Assembly: GCF_017349355.1 (NCBI RefSeq)
Contig: NZ_JAFMPM010000006.1
Span: forward strand, 1,612,001 to 1,676,000
Reading direction: 5' to 3'
DNA from: Thiothrix fructosivorans
Lineage (GTDB): Bacteria > Pseudomonadota > Gammaproteobacteria > Thiotrichales > Thiotrichaceae
DNA: 64,000 nucleotides
Under the pieces are notes generated by a model, which saw nothing but the letters and a program-made list of their open reading frames with translations, searched no databases and was not told where the DNA came from. The translations under genes and the position numbers were made by a program. Of this stretch, positions 57,120 to 64,000 are shown in pieces (the first letter of the stretch is position 1; each line of letters begins with the position of its first letter).

Positions 57120-57644
57120 CTATTTGATTGAACCACTGCGAGTGCGCCAATCTTTAGGACGAATATTGACGGGAACACCTTGTTTTACCTGAAGGTTGAG
57201 GATATTAACCGCAGATACTCCTGCCATTTCCCAAATTTTCTTAACCCAAAAATCCACTATCCGAACTGAATCACCCTCTAGGGCATAGCCAAATACCAAA
57301 TGATCCGCATCGAGTCTTTCGGGATGTAGGAGTAAGGAGCGGGTGTAGGCATCAAAATTCGCTAAATCAAATCCGGGGTTAGCAGAAAAGTTGAAGGCTT
57401 TTACTTCTAAGTGCCCTCCATCCGCAAGGTAAAAATCAGGTGGTTCTTGTGTATTCGTCGGTTTTGAAAAGCTGATCTTATTCTGATTCATCCAATTTTC
57501 AAACCATTCTTGCAATACGCTACCCATAATGTCTTTCGACAGTACAGGAAAATCGATACCCGCTAATGTGAACTTCACTTGACCCTGACAGCCCTTGATG
57601 TTTTGTTTGTGGAGTAAGCTGATGATTTCATCCATTGCCGACAT
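57120..57644 (-). CDS. Type II restriction endonuclease, PD-(D/E)XK type (NgoBV-like)
   Basis: This 174-residue protein is the probable nuclease partner of the split methyltransferase, convergent with it and 47 bases away. The active-site pattern PPDFYLADGGHLEVKAF is PD-x10-ExK, a PD-(D/E)XK catalytic core. The length and other motifs (VDFWVKKIWEM) resemble NgoBV-type enzymes (GGNNCC), but I am not sure of the family or site. The ATG at 57644 is preferred over 57668 because GGAAGA lies about 8 bases before it. The frame is intact, so without the methyltransferase it should be harmful unless silent. Confidence 0.7.
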   Translation of the reverse strand: MSAMDEIISLLHKQNIKGCQGQVKFTLAGIDFPVLSKDIMGSVLQEWFENWMNQNKISFSKPTNTQEPPDFYLADGGHLEVKAFNFSANPGFDLANFDAYTRSLLLHPERLDADHLVFGYALEGDSVRIVDFWVKKIWEMAGVSAVNILNLQVKQGVPVNIRPKDWRTRSGSIK

Positions 57645-57751
57645 GTATTTCTTCCGTTTAATTATCAAACACTATGCTACCGCTACACTAGACATTTGCT
57701 AAGGATTAGTTTCTAGTAGGCACACTTAAATTCATCAAAACGCTGCTATTC

Positions 57752-58759
57752 ATGAAAATCCGCGAAAACCATTCCCTCAAAGCCCTGAATACGTTTGGGC
57801 TGGATGCCAAAGCCCGTTATTTTTGCACGTTACACACACTCGGTGGGGTACGCACCCTGATGACTTGGCAGCAGGAACACCCTGATTTACCGGTATTATT
57901 TCTAGGCGGCGGCAGCAATATGTTGTTCGTCAACGATTACCCCGGACTCGTGGTGCAGGTACGGCTGGAAACCCTCGAAGTATTAGGTCAGGACGCGAAC
58001 TACGATTACCTGCGTGCTGGGGCAGGCAATAACTGGCATGATTTTGTACGCTGGACGTTGGAGCAAGGTTTCGCTGGGCTAGAAAATTTATCCTTGATTC
58101 CGGGGACGGTAGGGGCAGCACCCATGCAGAATATTGGTGCTTACGGAGTTGAGCTGAAGGATCATGTCTATGAAGTACAAGCCTTGGATTGGCGTACAGC
58201 GGAACTGCGTGATTTTAGTGTGGATGAGTGCTGCTTTGCGTACCGTGATAGCTATTTTAAATCGGTCGAACCGGATCGCTGGTTGATTGTCGCGGTGGTA
58301 TTTCGCTTGCCGCGTCAACCGCAGTGGAAGATTGATTACGCAGGCGTAAAAGAGCCGTTAGCAGGCAAAGACTTAAACGCCCGTATGATCAGCGATGCCA
58401 TTATCAATATCCGCCAAAGTAAATTGCCCAATCCTGCCGAGATAGGTAATGCAGGCAGTTTTTTCAAGAACCCACTGATTTCGTTAGCGCAATGGGCAAC
58501 ACTGCAAGCGCAATTCCCCGACATGCCCGGTTGGATGCAAGCCGATCAGGTGAAAACCTCAGCAGGCTGGCTAATTGACCAATGCGGCTGGAAAGGCAAA
58601 CGCGACGGTGATGCAGGCACTTACGCTAATCACGCGCTGGTATTGGTGAACCACGGCAATGCCACGGGTGCGGAATTGTGGCAATTTGCTCAAAGCATTA
58701 TTGCATCGGTGCAGGACAAGTTCGGAATTACGCTTGAGCCTGAGCCACGGGTTCTTTGA
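57752..58759 (+). CDS. murB: UDP-N-acetylenolpyruvoylglucosamine reductase
   Basis: This 335-residue FAD enzyme makes UDP-MurNAc in peptidoglycan synthesis. FAD-binding motifs are LFLGGGSNMLFV and LSLIPGTVGAAPMQNIGAYG. The family's YRDSYFK lies mid-protein, and the catalytic Ser is in GNAGSFFKNP. The C-terminal part has SAGWLIDQCGWKGKRDGDAG and ends in the conserved EPEPRVL. This is the type I (E. coli-like) form. Its last 32 bases overlap the kinase gene on the other strand. Confidence 0.95.
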   Translation: MKIRENHSLKALNTFGLDAKARYFCTLHTLGGVRTLMTWQQEHPDLPVLFLGGGSNMLFVNDYPGLVVQVRLETLEVLGQDANYDYLRAGAGNNWHDFVRWTLEQGFAGLENLSLIPGTVGAAPMQNIGAYGVELKDHVYEVQALDWRTAELRDFSVDECCFAYRDSYFKSVEPDRWLIVAVVFRLPRQPQWKIDYAGVKEPLAGKDLNARMISDAIINIRQSKLPNPAEIGNAGSFFKNPLISLAQWATLQAQFPDMPGWMQADQVKTSAGWLIDQCGWKGKRDGDAGTYANHALVLVNHGNATGAELWQFAQSIIASVQDKFGITLEPEPRVL

Positions 58760-60578
58760 GCCATTGCCCGACCAGTCGCAGTAATTCATCTTGCTTGACG
58801 GGTTTTGCCAGATAGTCATCCATCCCCATTTTTAGGCAACGTTCGCGGTCGCCTTTCAGAGCATTGGCGGTCATGGCAATGACTGGGGTGCGATGTTTTA
58901 GCACACCTTCTTTTTCCCATTTGCGCACGTAACGGGTGGCGGTATAGCCATCCATTTCTGGCATATTAATATCCATCAGCACCAGTTTGTAGGGGCGGGT
59001 GCGCATGGATTTGAGCGCCAGTTTGCCAGTAGTGACGTGATCAACCTGCATATTGAGCTTTTCTAACATGGTAATGGCAATGAGCGCGTTTACCGGATTG
59101 TCTTCCGCGAGCAAGATTGCTGGTGCTATTGCTGTTGCGGCGGGTTTTAACACCAGTTCAGGGAAGGATAACGAGGCTTTAACAGCAGCAGGTGTTGTGG
59201 TGGTCTGCGTACTGCGATGTCGCCGCAAAGTATCGGTGAGTACATCCCGTAAGGTGATGGAGCGCACGGGTTTCGTGACCGCCGCTTGTACTCCTGCTTG
59301 TTGTTGCTTTTCCTGCGAAATGCCGTAAGAGGTCAGCATGACAATGGGTGTCTGGTCGTGGCGTGCATCGCTACGGATGGTTCTTGCCAAGGTAAGCCCA
59401 TCCATTTGCGGCATGAACCAGTCGAGCAGCAGCAAATCAATGGGACGTTGCTGCATGATCGACTCTTCCAGCTTATGCAGGGCATCGTGCCCATTGCTGA
59501 CGATAATGGCTTCGGCATTCCATGCGTGCAGGTAGTTTTCCAGAATACGGCGGTTGGTTTCGTTGTCGTCAACTACCATAATGCGGCGACCTTCGAGGTG
59601 CTCCGTGTGGTGTGCGTGGTGTTGATGTTCGGTGATGGGGGCGGTGATTTCAAACCAGAAGGTACTGCCTTGATTGGGGGTGCTATCCAAGCCAATGCGT
59701 CCGCCCATCATTTCAGCAAATTCGCGCACGATGGTTAAACCCAGTCCCGTTCCACCGTAGCGGCGGTTGATGGAGGCATCCACTTGCACAAAGGATTCAA
59801 AGATACTTTTCTGCATGGCGGGTGGAATGCCGATGCCAGTATCACGCACTTCAAAGCGTAATACCGCTGCATCACCGCGAATTTCACGCAATTCTAACGC
59901 CGTATACACTTCGCCGCGTTCAGTAAATTTGACAGCATTGCCGACCAAATTCATGAGCATTTGGCGGAGGCGGGCGGGGTCGCCTTTGACGCGGGCAGGA
60001 ATATTCTCAGGGATGTAACACTGCACTTCGAGGTTTTTTTCCTGAGCCATCGTCGACATAATGCCGCTGATGCTTTCCACCAGTTCACGCGGTGAGAATT
60101 CGATGACCTCTAATTCAATCCCGCCTGCTCTCAGTTTGGAAAAGTCGAGGATATTATTGATGACATCCAGCATGACTTCGCACGACGCGTAAGCCGTTTC
60201 CACGAAGAGTTTTTGCCGCGCATCCAAATCCGTGTCTTTGACGATTTCCAGCGAGCCGAGAATGCCGTGGATGGGGGTGCGCAATTCATGGCTCATATTC
60301 GCCATGAAGCGGGTTTTTTGTTCCGATTTGTGGAGCGCGTCGATGCGCTGCTCCGTCTCCGCTTTGAGATCGTCGTAGAGCTTGCGCATTTCTTGCGACG
60401 ACACTTCCAAGGAACGCTCTAGCAAGTATTGCGCATCACTCGTGCCGTTGTAAGACAGGTCGATCTGATGCAGAAAATGCTGCCATTGGCTTAAATCATC
60501 TGGTAAGCCATGTTGAATCAGACCGCTGCGTTTGAGCTGTTTCTGCAAACGGCGATGGAGTGGTTTAACTTCCTTCAT
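58728..60578 (-). CDS. Hybrid sensor histidine kinase with two receiver domains
   Basis: This 616-residue cytosolic kinase has no TM or PAS domain. It opens with an N-terminal helical region (1-85), then HisKA with phospho-His 97 in MSHELRTPIHG. The HATPase has N-box LVGNAVKFTERG, G1 DTGIGIPPA and G2 GGTGLGLTIVREF. Receiver 1 is RIMVVDDNETNRR with D in LLLLDWFMPQMDG. Receiver 2 is ILLAEDNPVNALI with D in LVLMDINMPEMDGY. No Hpt or output domain follows. It overlaps the FIST gene by 14 bases, so the FIST protein is the likely input. Confidence 0.94.
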   Translation of the reverse strand: MKEVKPLHRRLQKQLKRSGLIQHGLPDDLSQWQHFLHQIDLSYNGTSDAQYLLERSLEVSSQEMRKLYDDLKAETEQRIDALHKSEQKTRFMANMSHELRTPIHGILGSLEIVKDTDLDARQKLFVETAYASCEVMLDVINNILDFSKLRAGGIELEVIEFSPRELVESISGIMSTMAQEKNLEVQCYIPENIPARVKGDPARLRQMLMNLVGNAVKFTERGEVYTALELREIRGDAAVLRFEVRDTGIGIPPAMQKSIFESFVQVDASINRRYGGTGLGLTIVREFAEMMGGRIGLDSTPNQGSTFWFEITAPITEHQHHAHHTEHLEGRRIMVVDDNETNRRILENYLHAWNAEAIIVSNGHDALHKLEESIMQQRPIDLLLLDWFMPQMDGLTLARTIRSDARHDQTPIVMLTSYGISQEKQQQAGVQAAVTKPVRSITLRDVLTDTLRRHRSTQTTTTPAAVKASLSFPELVLKPAATAIAPAILLAEDNPVNALIAITMLEKLNMQVDHVTTGKLALKSMRTRPYKLVLMDINMPEMDGYTATRYVRKWEKEGVLKHRTPVIAMTANALKGDRERCLKMGMDDYLAKPVKQDELLRLVGQWLKEPVAQAQA

Positions 60579-61707
60579 ACATTACCGTCAATGTCATGGT
60601 TTCATTGTGTAAGCCGCATTGCCCACCGAATGCAATGGGTGCTAATTCCCCAAAGGAATAGAACCCGAATTGCTGGCTACCTTTGGGAAACGTGCTTAGC
60701 GTGGCTTCTAGTTCTTGATCGGCATCTTCTGACATCACCAGCTTGCGCCCAGAACAACTGATGGTAAGTGCTAATACGGGTTGATTCGGTGGTAGGGTAT
60801 TGGCTAAGTTACGGGCAGCTAGTTCTGCCCCATCCAGCAGATTGTCAAAACTGCCGTACATTAATTGCGTGTGATAACCTGTCGGAATATCAGCAACAAA
60901 GCTCAGGCTGTTCGTGCTTTCATCCATGCCCACGACGGTGCGTACTACGTAATGATCTTTGGCTTCATTCCAGATGGCGAGGGGGAAATGCAGCGCCATC
61001 TTGGGGAGGTTATTGGCATGATCACCCAGATATTCTTTATAAAGTTGCAGGGCGGGGTGACCATCAATTTCGTACAGCACGTTCTTTTCCGCACGCGTGA
61101 TTAAACGTTCTGGGCCAAACGGCTTGAAACCGTCTTGGGCGTGGCTCGCAAACACCAGCTTTTCGCTGTAAAATCCAATGCCTAAGGCACGGTGCGTCGT
61201 CGGTTTGCCATTGCTCCACACCCACGTATGCGCAAATTCCATCTTGTCGCTGGCTAAGCCGCCCACAATGGTGACTTTACGTTGATTGATGACGGATGCC
61301 ATGCCGCGCAATAACTCGCTACCTTGCGTATTCAGCCCGTCACTCAGAATCAAAATACCTTTTAAATCCGGTGCATTCAGTTGCGTGGCGATGTGTTTTC
61401 CTGCTAACAACGAGTCTTGATCGTGACGCAATTCGGCACGCGTTAGCATTAAACGGGTGGCATGAAATTGGATAACCCCAACGACTAAAGCGTTTTCCAG
61501 TAAATGTTCGTTGAAAATACTGGCGACGGTCGAACAACCGGCGATGATGGCTTGCGGGTATTTTTGCTGTAATTCATTCAGAGCATGTTGGTAAGGCGTA
61601 CTATTGGGTTCACTGAACACCAAGACCAGTGTTTGCGGTGAGTCTGTATCCGGTAGCGGTTTATGCCAACCTGTCGCTTGCGTGAAAAAGTTTAAGGTGA
61701 CTTGCAT
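60565..61707 (-). CDS. FIST-domain sensory protein
   Basis: This 380-residue cytosolic protein has an N-terminal FIST domain (residues about 25-220: PQAIIAGCSTVASIF, LLRGMASVINQRKVTIVGGLASD) and a FIST_C domain (about 225-365: YKEYLGDHANNLPKMALHFPLAIW, LTISCSGRK). FIST domains are thought to bind small ligands such as amino acids. It is translationally coupled to the hybrid kinase downstream, so ligand sensing for that kinase is inferred. Confidence 0.93.
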   Translation of the reverse strand: MQVTLNFFTQATGWHKPLPDTDSPQTLVLVFSEPNSTPYQHALNELQQKYPQAIIAGCSTVASIFNEHLLENALVVGVIQFHATRLMLTRAELRHDQDSLLAGKHIATQLNAPDLKGILILSDGLNTQGSELLRGMASVINQRKVTIVGGLASDKMEFAHTWVWSNGKPTTHRALGIGFYSEKLVFASHAQDGFKPFGPERLITRAEKNVLYEIDGHPALQLYKEYLGDHANNLPKMALHFPLAIWNEAKDHYVVRTVVGMDESTNSLSFVADIPTGYHTQLMYGSFDNLLDGAELAARNLANTLPPNQPVLALTISCSGRKLVMSEDADQELEATLSTFPKGSQQFGFYSFGELAPIAFGGQCGLHNETMTLTVMYEGS

Positions 61708-61821
61708 TGGCTAGTGTTCCCTGTTGCATGGTTGGCAACGTTGTATGGTTTTCATTATGATTAATTTGATTAAAATAATAACATAAGGTGGCAAGGCGTT
61801 GAATACCATTGGTCGGAACGG

Positions 61822-61850
61822 TTGAACCTAGTTCATGCTGTAGCTATACT
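61822..61850 (+). promoter_or_regulatory. Sigma70-like promoter for the phoH-ybeY-corC operon
   Basis: TTGAAC (61822-61827), 17-base spacer, TATACT (61845-61850), 35 bases before the TTG start at 61886. Confidence 0.55.
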
Positions 61851-61885
61851 TTTACCATTATCTTTATACGGACACTGCCGCGTTC

Positions 61886-62878
61886 TTGACTACTAAACCC
61901 ACTGCTGCAACGGAAAGTGACAGGCACACCGTTCAGTTTGAACTCGAACCTGCGGATACCGAGCGCTTGATGAACCTGTGCGGTCAATTCGACCAGCATC
62001 TCCGTCAAATCGAAAATCGCCTCGGCATTGAACTCAGCAATCGCGGCAACTTGTTCCAGGTTACTGGAACAGCGCTTGCCGTACCGTTAACGATCAATCT
62101 CTTACAAGATTTGTACCGCGAAACGACGGAAACGGTACTGACCCCCGAAAGCATCCACCTGTTTCTACAAGAAGCCAATCTCGACAAAGTACAAGCCAAT
62201 ACGGGCGATGATGTACGCATCCGCACCAAGCGCGGTTACATCAAGCCCAAAGGCTTGGTGCAAAGCCAATACATCCAAAACATTCGCACTCATGATGTCA
62301 CCTTCGGTATTGGCCCTGCCGGTACGGGGAAAACGTGGCTGGCGGTGGCGTGTGCGGTGGAAGCGCTGGAGCGTGATGAAGTGCGTCGTTTAGTCTTGGT
62401 GCGCCCAGCGGTAGAAGCAGGCGAACGCCTTGGATTCTTGCCCGGTGATCTTTCCCAGAAAATCGATCCCTATTTGCGTCCGATGTATGACGCGTTGTAC
62501 GAAATGATCGGCGTGGAAAAAGTCAATAAGCTGATCGAACGCAATGTCATTGAAGTTGCTCCGTTGGCTTACATGCGCGGGCGTACCTTGAATGATGCGT
62601 TTATTTTGCTGGATGAAGCACAAAATACCACCACCGAACAGATGAAAATGTTCCTGACGCGCTTAGGGTTTGGCTCATCGGCGGTGATTACGGGGGACAT
62701 TACCCAGATTGACTTGCCACGCCATCAAACCTCTGGTCTGCGCCAAGCCGCTGACATTTTGGAGGGCGTGAAAGGCATTAGCTTCAATTGGTTCAGTGGA
62801 CGCGATGTCGTGCGCCACAAACTGGTACAAAAGATTGTCGCTGCCTACGAAGATTATGATCGGGAGCGCTCCGTATGA
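61886..62878 (+). CDS. ybeZ: PhoH-like ATPase (YbeZ)
   Basis: This 330-residue cytosolic P-loop protein has Walker [14 protein letters not shown] near residue 145 and Walker [32 protein letters not shown] and the GDITQIDLP sensor are both family signatures. It begins with TTG at 61886, since no ATG or GTG exists upstream in frame with a better site. It works with YbeY in rRNA or ribosome maturation. Its stop overlaps the ybeY ATG by 4 bases (ATGA). Confidence 0.93.
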   Translation: MTTKPTAATESDRHTVQFELEPADTERLMNLCGQFDQHLRQIENRLGIELSNRGNLFQVTGTALAVPLTINLLQDLYRETTETVLTPESIHLFLQEANLDKVQANTGDDVRIRTKRGYIKPKGLVQSQYIQNIRTHDVTFGIGPAGTGKTWLAVACAVEALERDEVRRLVLVRPAVEAGERLGFLPGDLSQKIDPYLRPMYDALYEMIGVEKVNKLIERNVIEVAPLAYMRGRTLNDAFILLDEAQNTTTEQMKMFLTRLGFGSSAVITGDITQIDLPRHQTSGLRQAADILEGVKGISFNWFSGRDVVRHKLVQKIVAAYEDYDRERSV

Positions 62879-63339
62879 GTTTGGAACTGGATATTCAAAA
62901 CCCTGAAGATTACACCAGCATTCCCGCCGAAGCTGATTTGATGCGCTGGGCGCAAGCCGCTTGGCATGAAAACGCCGATGCGGGTGTGGTGGTACGCATT
63001 GTTAACGCAGCCGAAAGTCAGGAACTGAACCGCGCTTATCGGGACAAAGATTACCCGACGAACGTCTTGTCGTTTCCTTACGATGCGCCACCGATTCCGC
63101 TGGAAGAGGATGAAACTGAATACCTCGGTGATCTCGTCATCTGCTTGCCGGTGGTGGAGCGTGAAGCGGCGGAACAGGGCAAAACCGTTACCCAACATTG
63201 GGCACATTTACTGATACATGGCTTATTGCATTTGCAAGGTTACGACCATATAACGGATGCCGAAGCGGAGGAAATGGAGGGCTTAGAAACCGCCATGCTT
63301 GCAAAACTCGGCTTTCCAGACCCTTATCAATCACCCTAA
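62875..63339 (+). CDS. ybeY: Endoribonuclease YbeY (rRNA maturation)
   Basis: This 154-residue zinc endoribonuclease helps process 16S rRNA and controls ribosome quality. The metal-binding motif is visible as [15 protein letters not shown] (His-x3-His-x5-His). [12 protein letters not shown] and [19 protein letters not shown] are family signatures. It overlaps ybeZ by 4 bases and is followed by corC 8 bases later, the usual gene order in gammaproteobacteria. Confidence 0.95.
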   Translation: MSLELDIQNPEDYTSIPAEADLMRWAQAAWHENADAGVVVRIVNAAESQELNRAYRDKDYPTNVLSFPYDAPPIPLEEDETEYLGDLVICLPVVEREAAEQGKTVTQHWAHLLIHGLLHLQGYDHITDAEAEEMEGLETAMLAKLGFPDPYQSP

Positions 63340-63347
63340 GAGGAAAA

Positions 63348-64000
63348 ATGAAAACTGACATAGGTGACTCGCGACCTCGACCGCGATGGAAACAATGGCT
63401 AATAAAACAACTCGACCTCACTTCCCATTGTACGGAAGATTTGATGGCAGATTTACAACGGGCGAATGACAATAATCTACTGCCGGGAGAAACGGTGGGG
63501 ATGCTGCAAGGGGTGCTGGAATTTGGTGCGCTGCAAGTGCGTGACATTATGGTGCCCCGTTCACAAATCAACTTCATTTACCATGAAGACACGTTTACCC
63601 AAATTCTTGCCCGTATTGCCGAAACTGAGCATTCTCGCTATCCCGTGGTGGATGAGGATCGGGATGATTTGGTTGGTGTCTTGCTGGCGAAAGATTTGCT
63701 TAAATACACGGGGCATGAAGGCGATTTCCATATTGATGATATTATTCGTCCCGCTTTGATTGTTCCCGAAAGCCAGCGTTTGAACCGCTTACTCACTGAA
63801 TTTCGCCGCACCCGCAATCACATGGCAGTGGTCATTGACGAATATTCGGGTATTTCTGGGTTGGTAACGTTTGAAGATGTGTTGGAACAAATCGTCGGCG
63901 AAATCGACGATGAACATGATGACGAAGAAGACGTGTCCACTAACGTTGTGCCGCAAGGCGATGGACGCTTTTTGGTGGCGGCAATGACCCCGATTGATGA
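63348..64000 (+). CDS. corC: CorC/HlyC-family CBS-domain protein (partial, continues past window end)
   Basis: The ATG at 63348 has AGAGGA upstream, and the frame stays open to the end (about 217 codons). Residues about 60-130 are the first CBS domain (GALQVRDIMVPRSQINFIYHED, in fragments VRDIMVPRSQI and HSRYPVVDEDRDDLVGVLL). The second CBS domain follows (MAVVIDEYSGISGLVTFEDVLEQIVGEIDDE). The acidic stretch and the start of the CorC_HlyC domain come last. It is the third gene of the ybeZYX unit, with a proposed role in Mg/Co efflux and 16S maturation. Confidence 0.93.
   Translation, partial: MKTDIGDSRPRPRWKQWLIKQLDLTSHCTEDLMADLQRANDNNLLPGETVGMLQGVLEFGALQVRDIMVPRSQINFIYHEDTFTQILARIAETEHSRYPVVDEDRDDLVGVLLAKDLLKYTGHEGDFHIDDIIRPALIVPESQRLNRLLTEFRRTRNHMAVVIDEYSGISGLVTFEDVLEQIVGEIDDEHDDEEDVSTNVVPQGDGRFLVAAMTPID

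Noticed and set aside
1-64000. tRNA, rRNA and CRISPR arrays
   Set aside because: Nothing with the required structures or spaced repeats was seen in the intergenic stretches.

Overview
The window looks like chromosome from a filamentous or sulfur-type gammaproteobacterium, most like the Thiothrix group (Thiotrichales). That placement is an inference. It rests on the gammaproteobacterial smc-zipA pair, the phoH-ybeY-corC operon, a ccoNOQP cbb3 oxidase operon with a fused-size CcoP, KtrAB, a giant cyclic glucan synthase and the general protein flavour. No rRNA, tRNA or CRISPR array was seen.

Layout. 1-2.4 kb is an accessory edge: a membrane-anchored NACHT NTPase runs off the left end on the minus strand, followed by a TumE-type toxin flanked by two related winged-helix antitoxin-like genes. 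2.5-6.8 kb is an RND efflux adaptor/pump pair. 7-13.6 kb holds a VapBC-type pair, a transglutaminase-like protease, an AAA-ATPase-like/PD-(D/E)XK protein, a phosphoketolase gene ruined by an internal deletion, and transaldolase. 13.7-17 kb is an IS66-family element carrying an identical copy of itself, with both 8-bp target duplications readable. 17.1-19.4 kb carries a membrane protein, a host-attachment-like protein and cbpA-cbpM. 19.3-25.9 kb is a tightly overlapping minus-strand operon: transglutaminase, HlyD-like adaptor, FtsX/MacB permease, ABC ATPase and a cation P-type ATPase. 25.9-28.4 kb is a cluster of small envelope/stress proteins (glycine-zipper lipoprotein, DUF481-like barrel, Ala/Lys-rich lipoprotein, CsbD, coiled-coil protein). 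28.6-37.1 kb is a 2844-residue NdvB-like cyclic beta-glucan synthase. 37.4-40.8 kb has a frameshifted trypsin-like protease, ktrA-ktrB and a helix-hairpin-helix protein with a lysine-rich tail. 40.9-45.2 kb is zipA and smc. 45.4-50.6 kb has a DUF11/SdrD-B surface protein, an EamA transporter, a SEC-C protein and dgkA. 50.8-54.2 kb is ccoNOQP, with ccoN frameshifted. 54.3-57.6 kb is a restriction-modification pair whose C5-methyltransferase is split by an ISL3-family element while the nuclease frame is intact. 57.7-64 kb has murB, a hybrid histidine kinase with a FIST sensor protein, and phoH-ybeY-corC, cut by the right end.

Three themes cut across the genes. (1) A 31-bp element with a GCTATA-N8-TATAGC core occurs upstream of the 17.1 kb membrane gene, the 28.4 kb stress-protein gene and the glucan synthase, suggesting a shared envelope/osmotic-stress regulon. 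(2) A REP-like palindrome (CTTCCCCC-GCAA-GGGGTGAAG type) is inserted in frame inside coding genes: one copy in the RND pump loop and an inverted pair in the SMC hinge. (3) Gene decay is frequent: a deletion in xfp, IS disruption of the methyltransferase, and single-base frameshifts in ccoN and in the protease. The last two could be sequencing errors, and the protease one lies in a C7/G7 tract that could also be phase variable.
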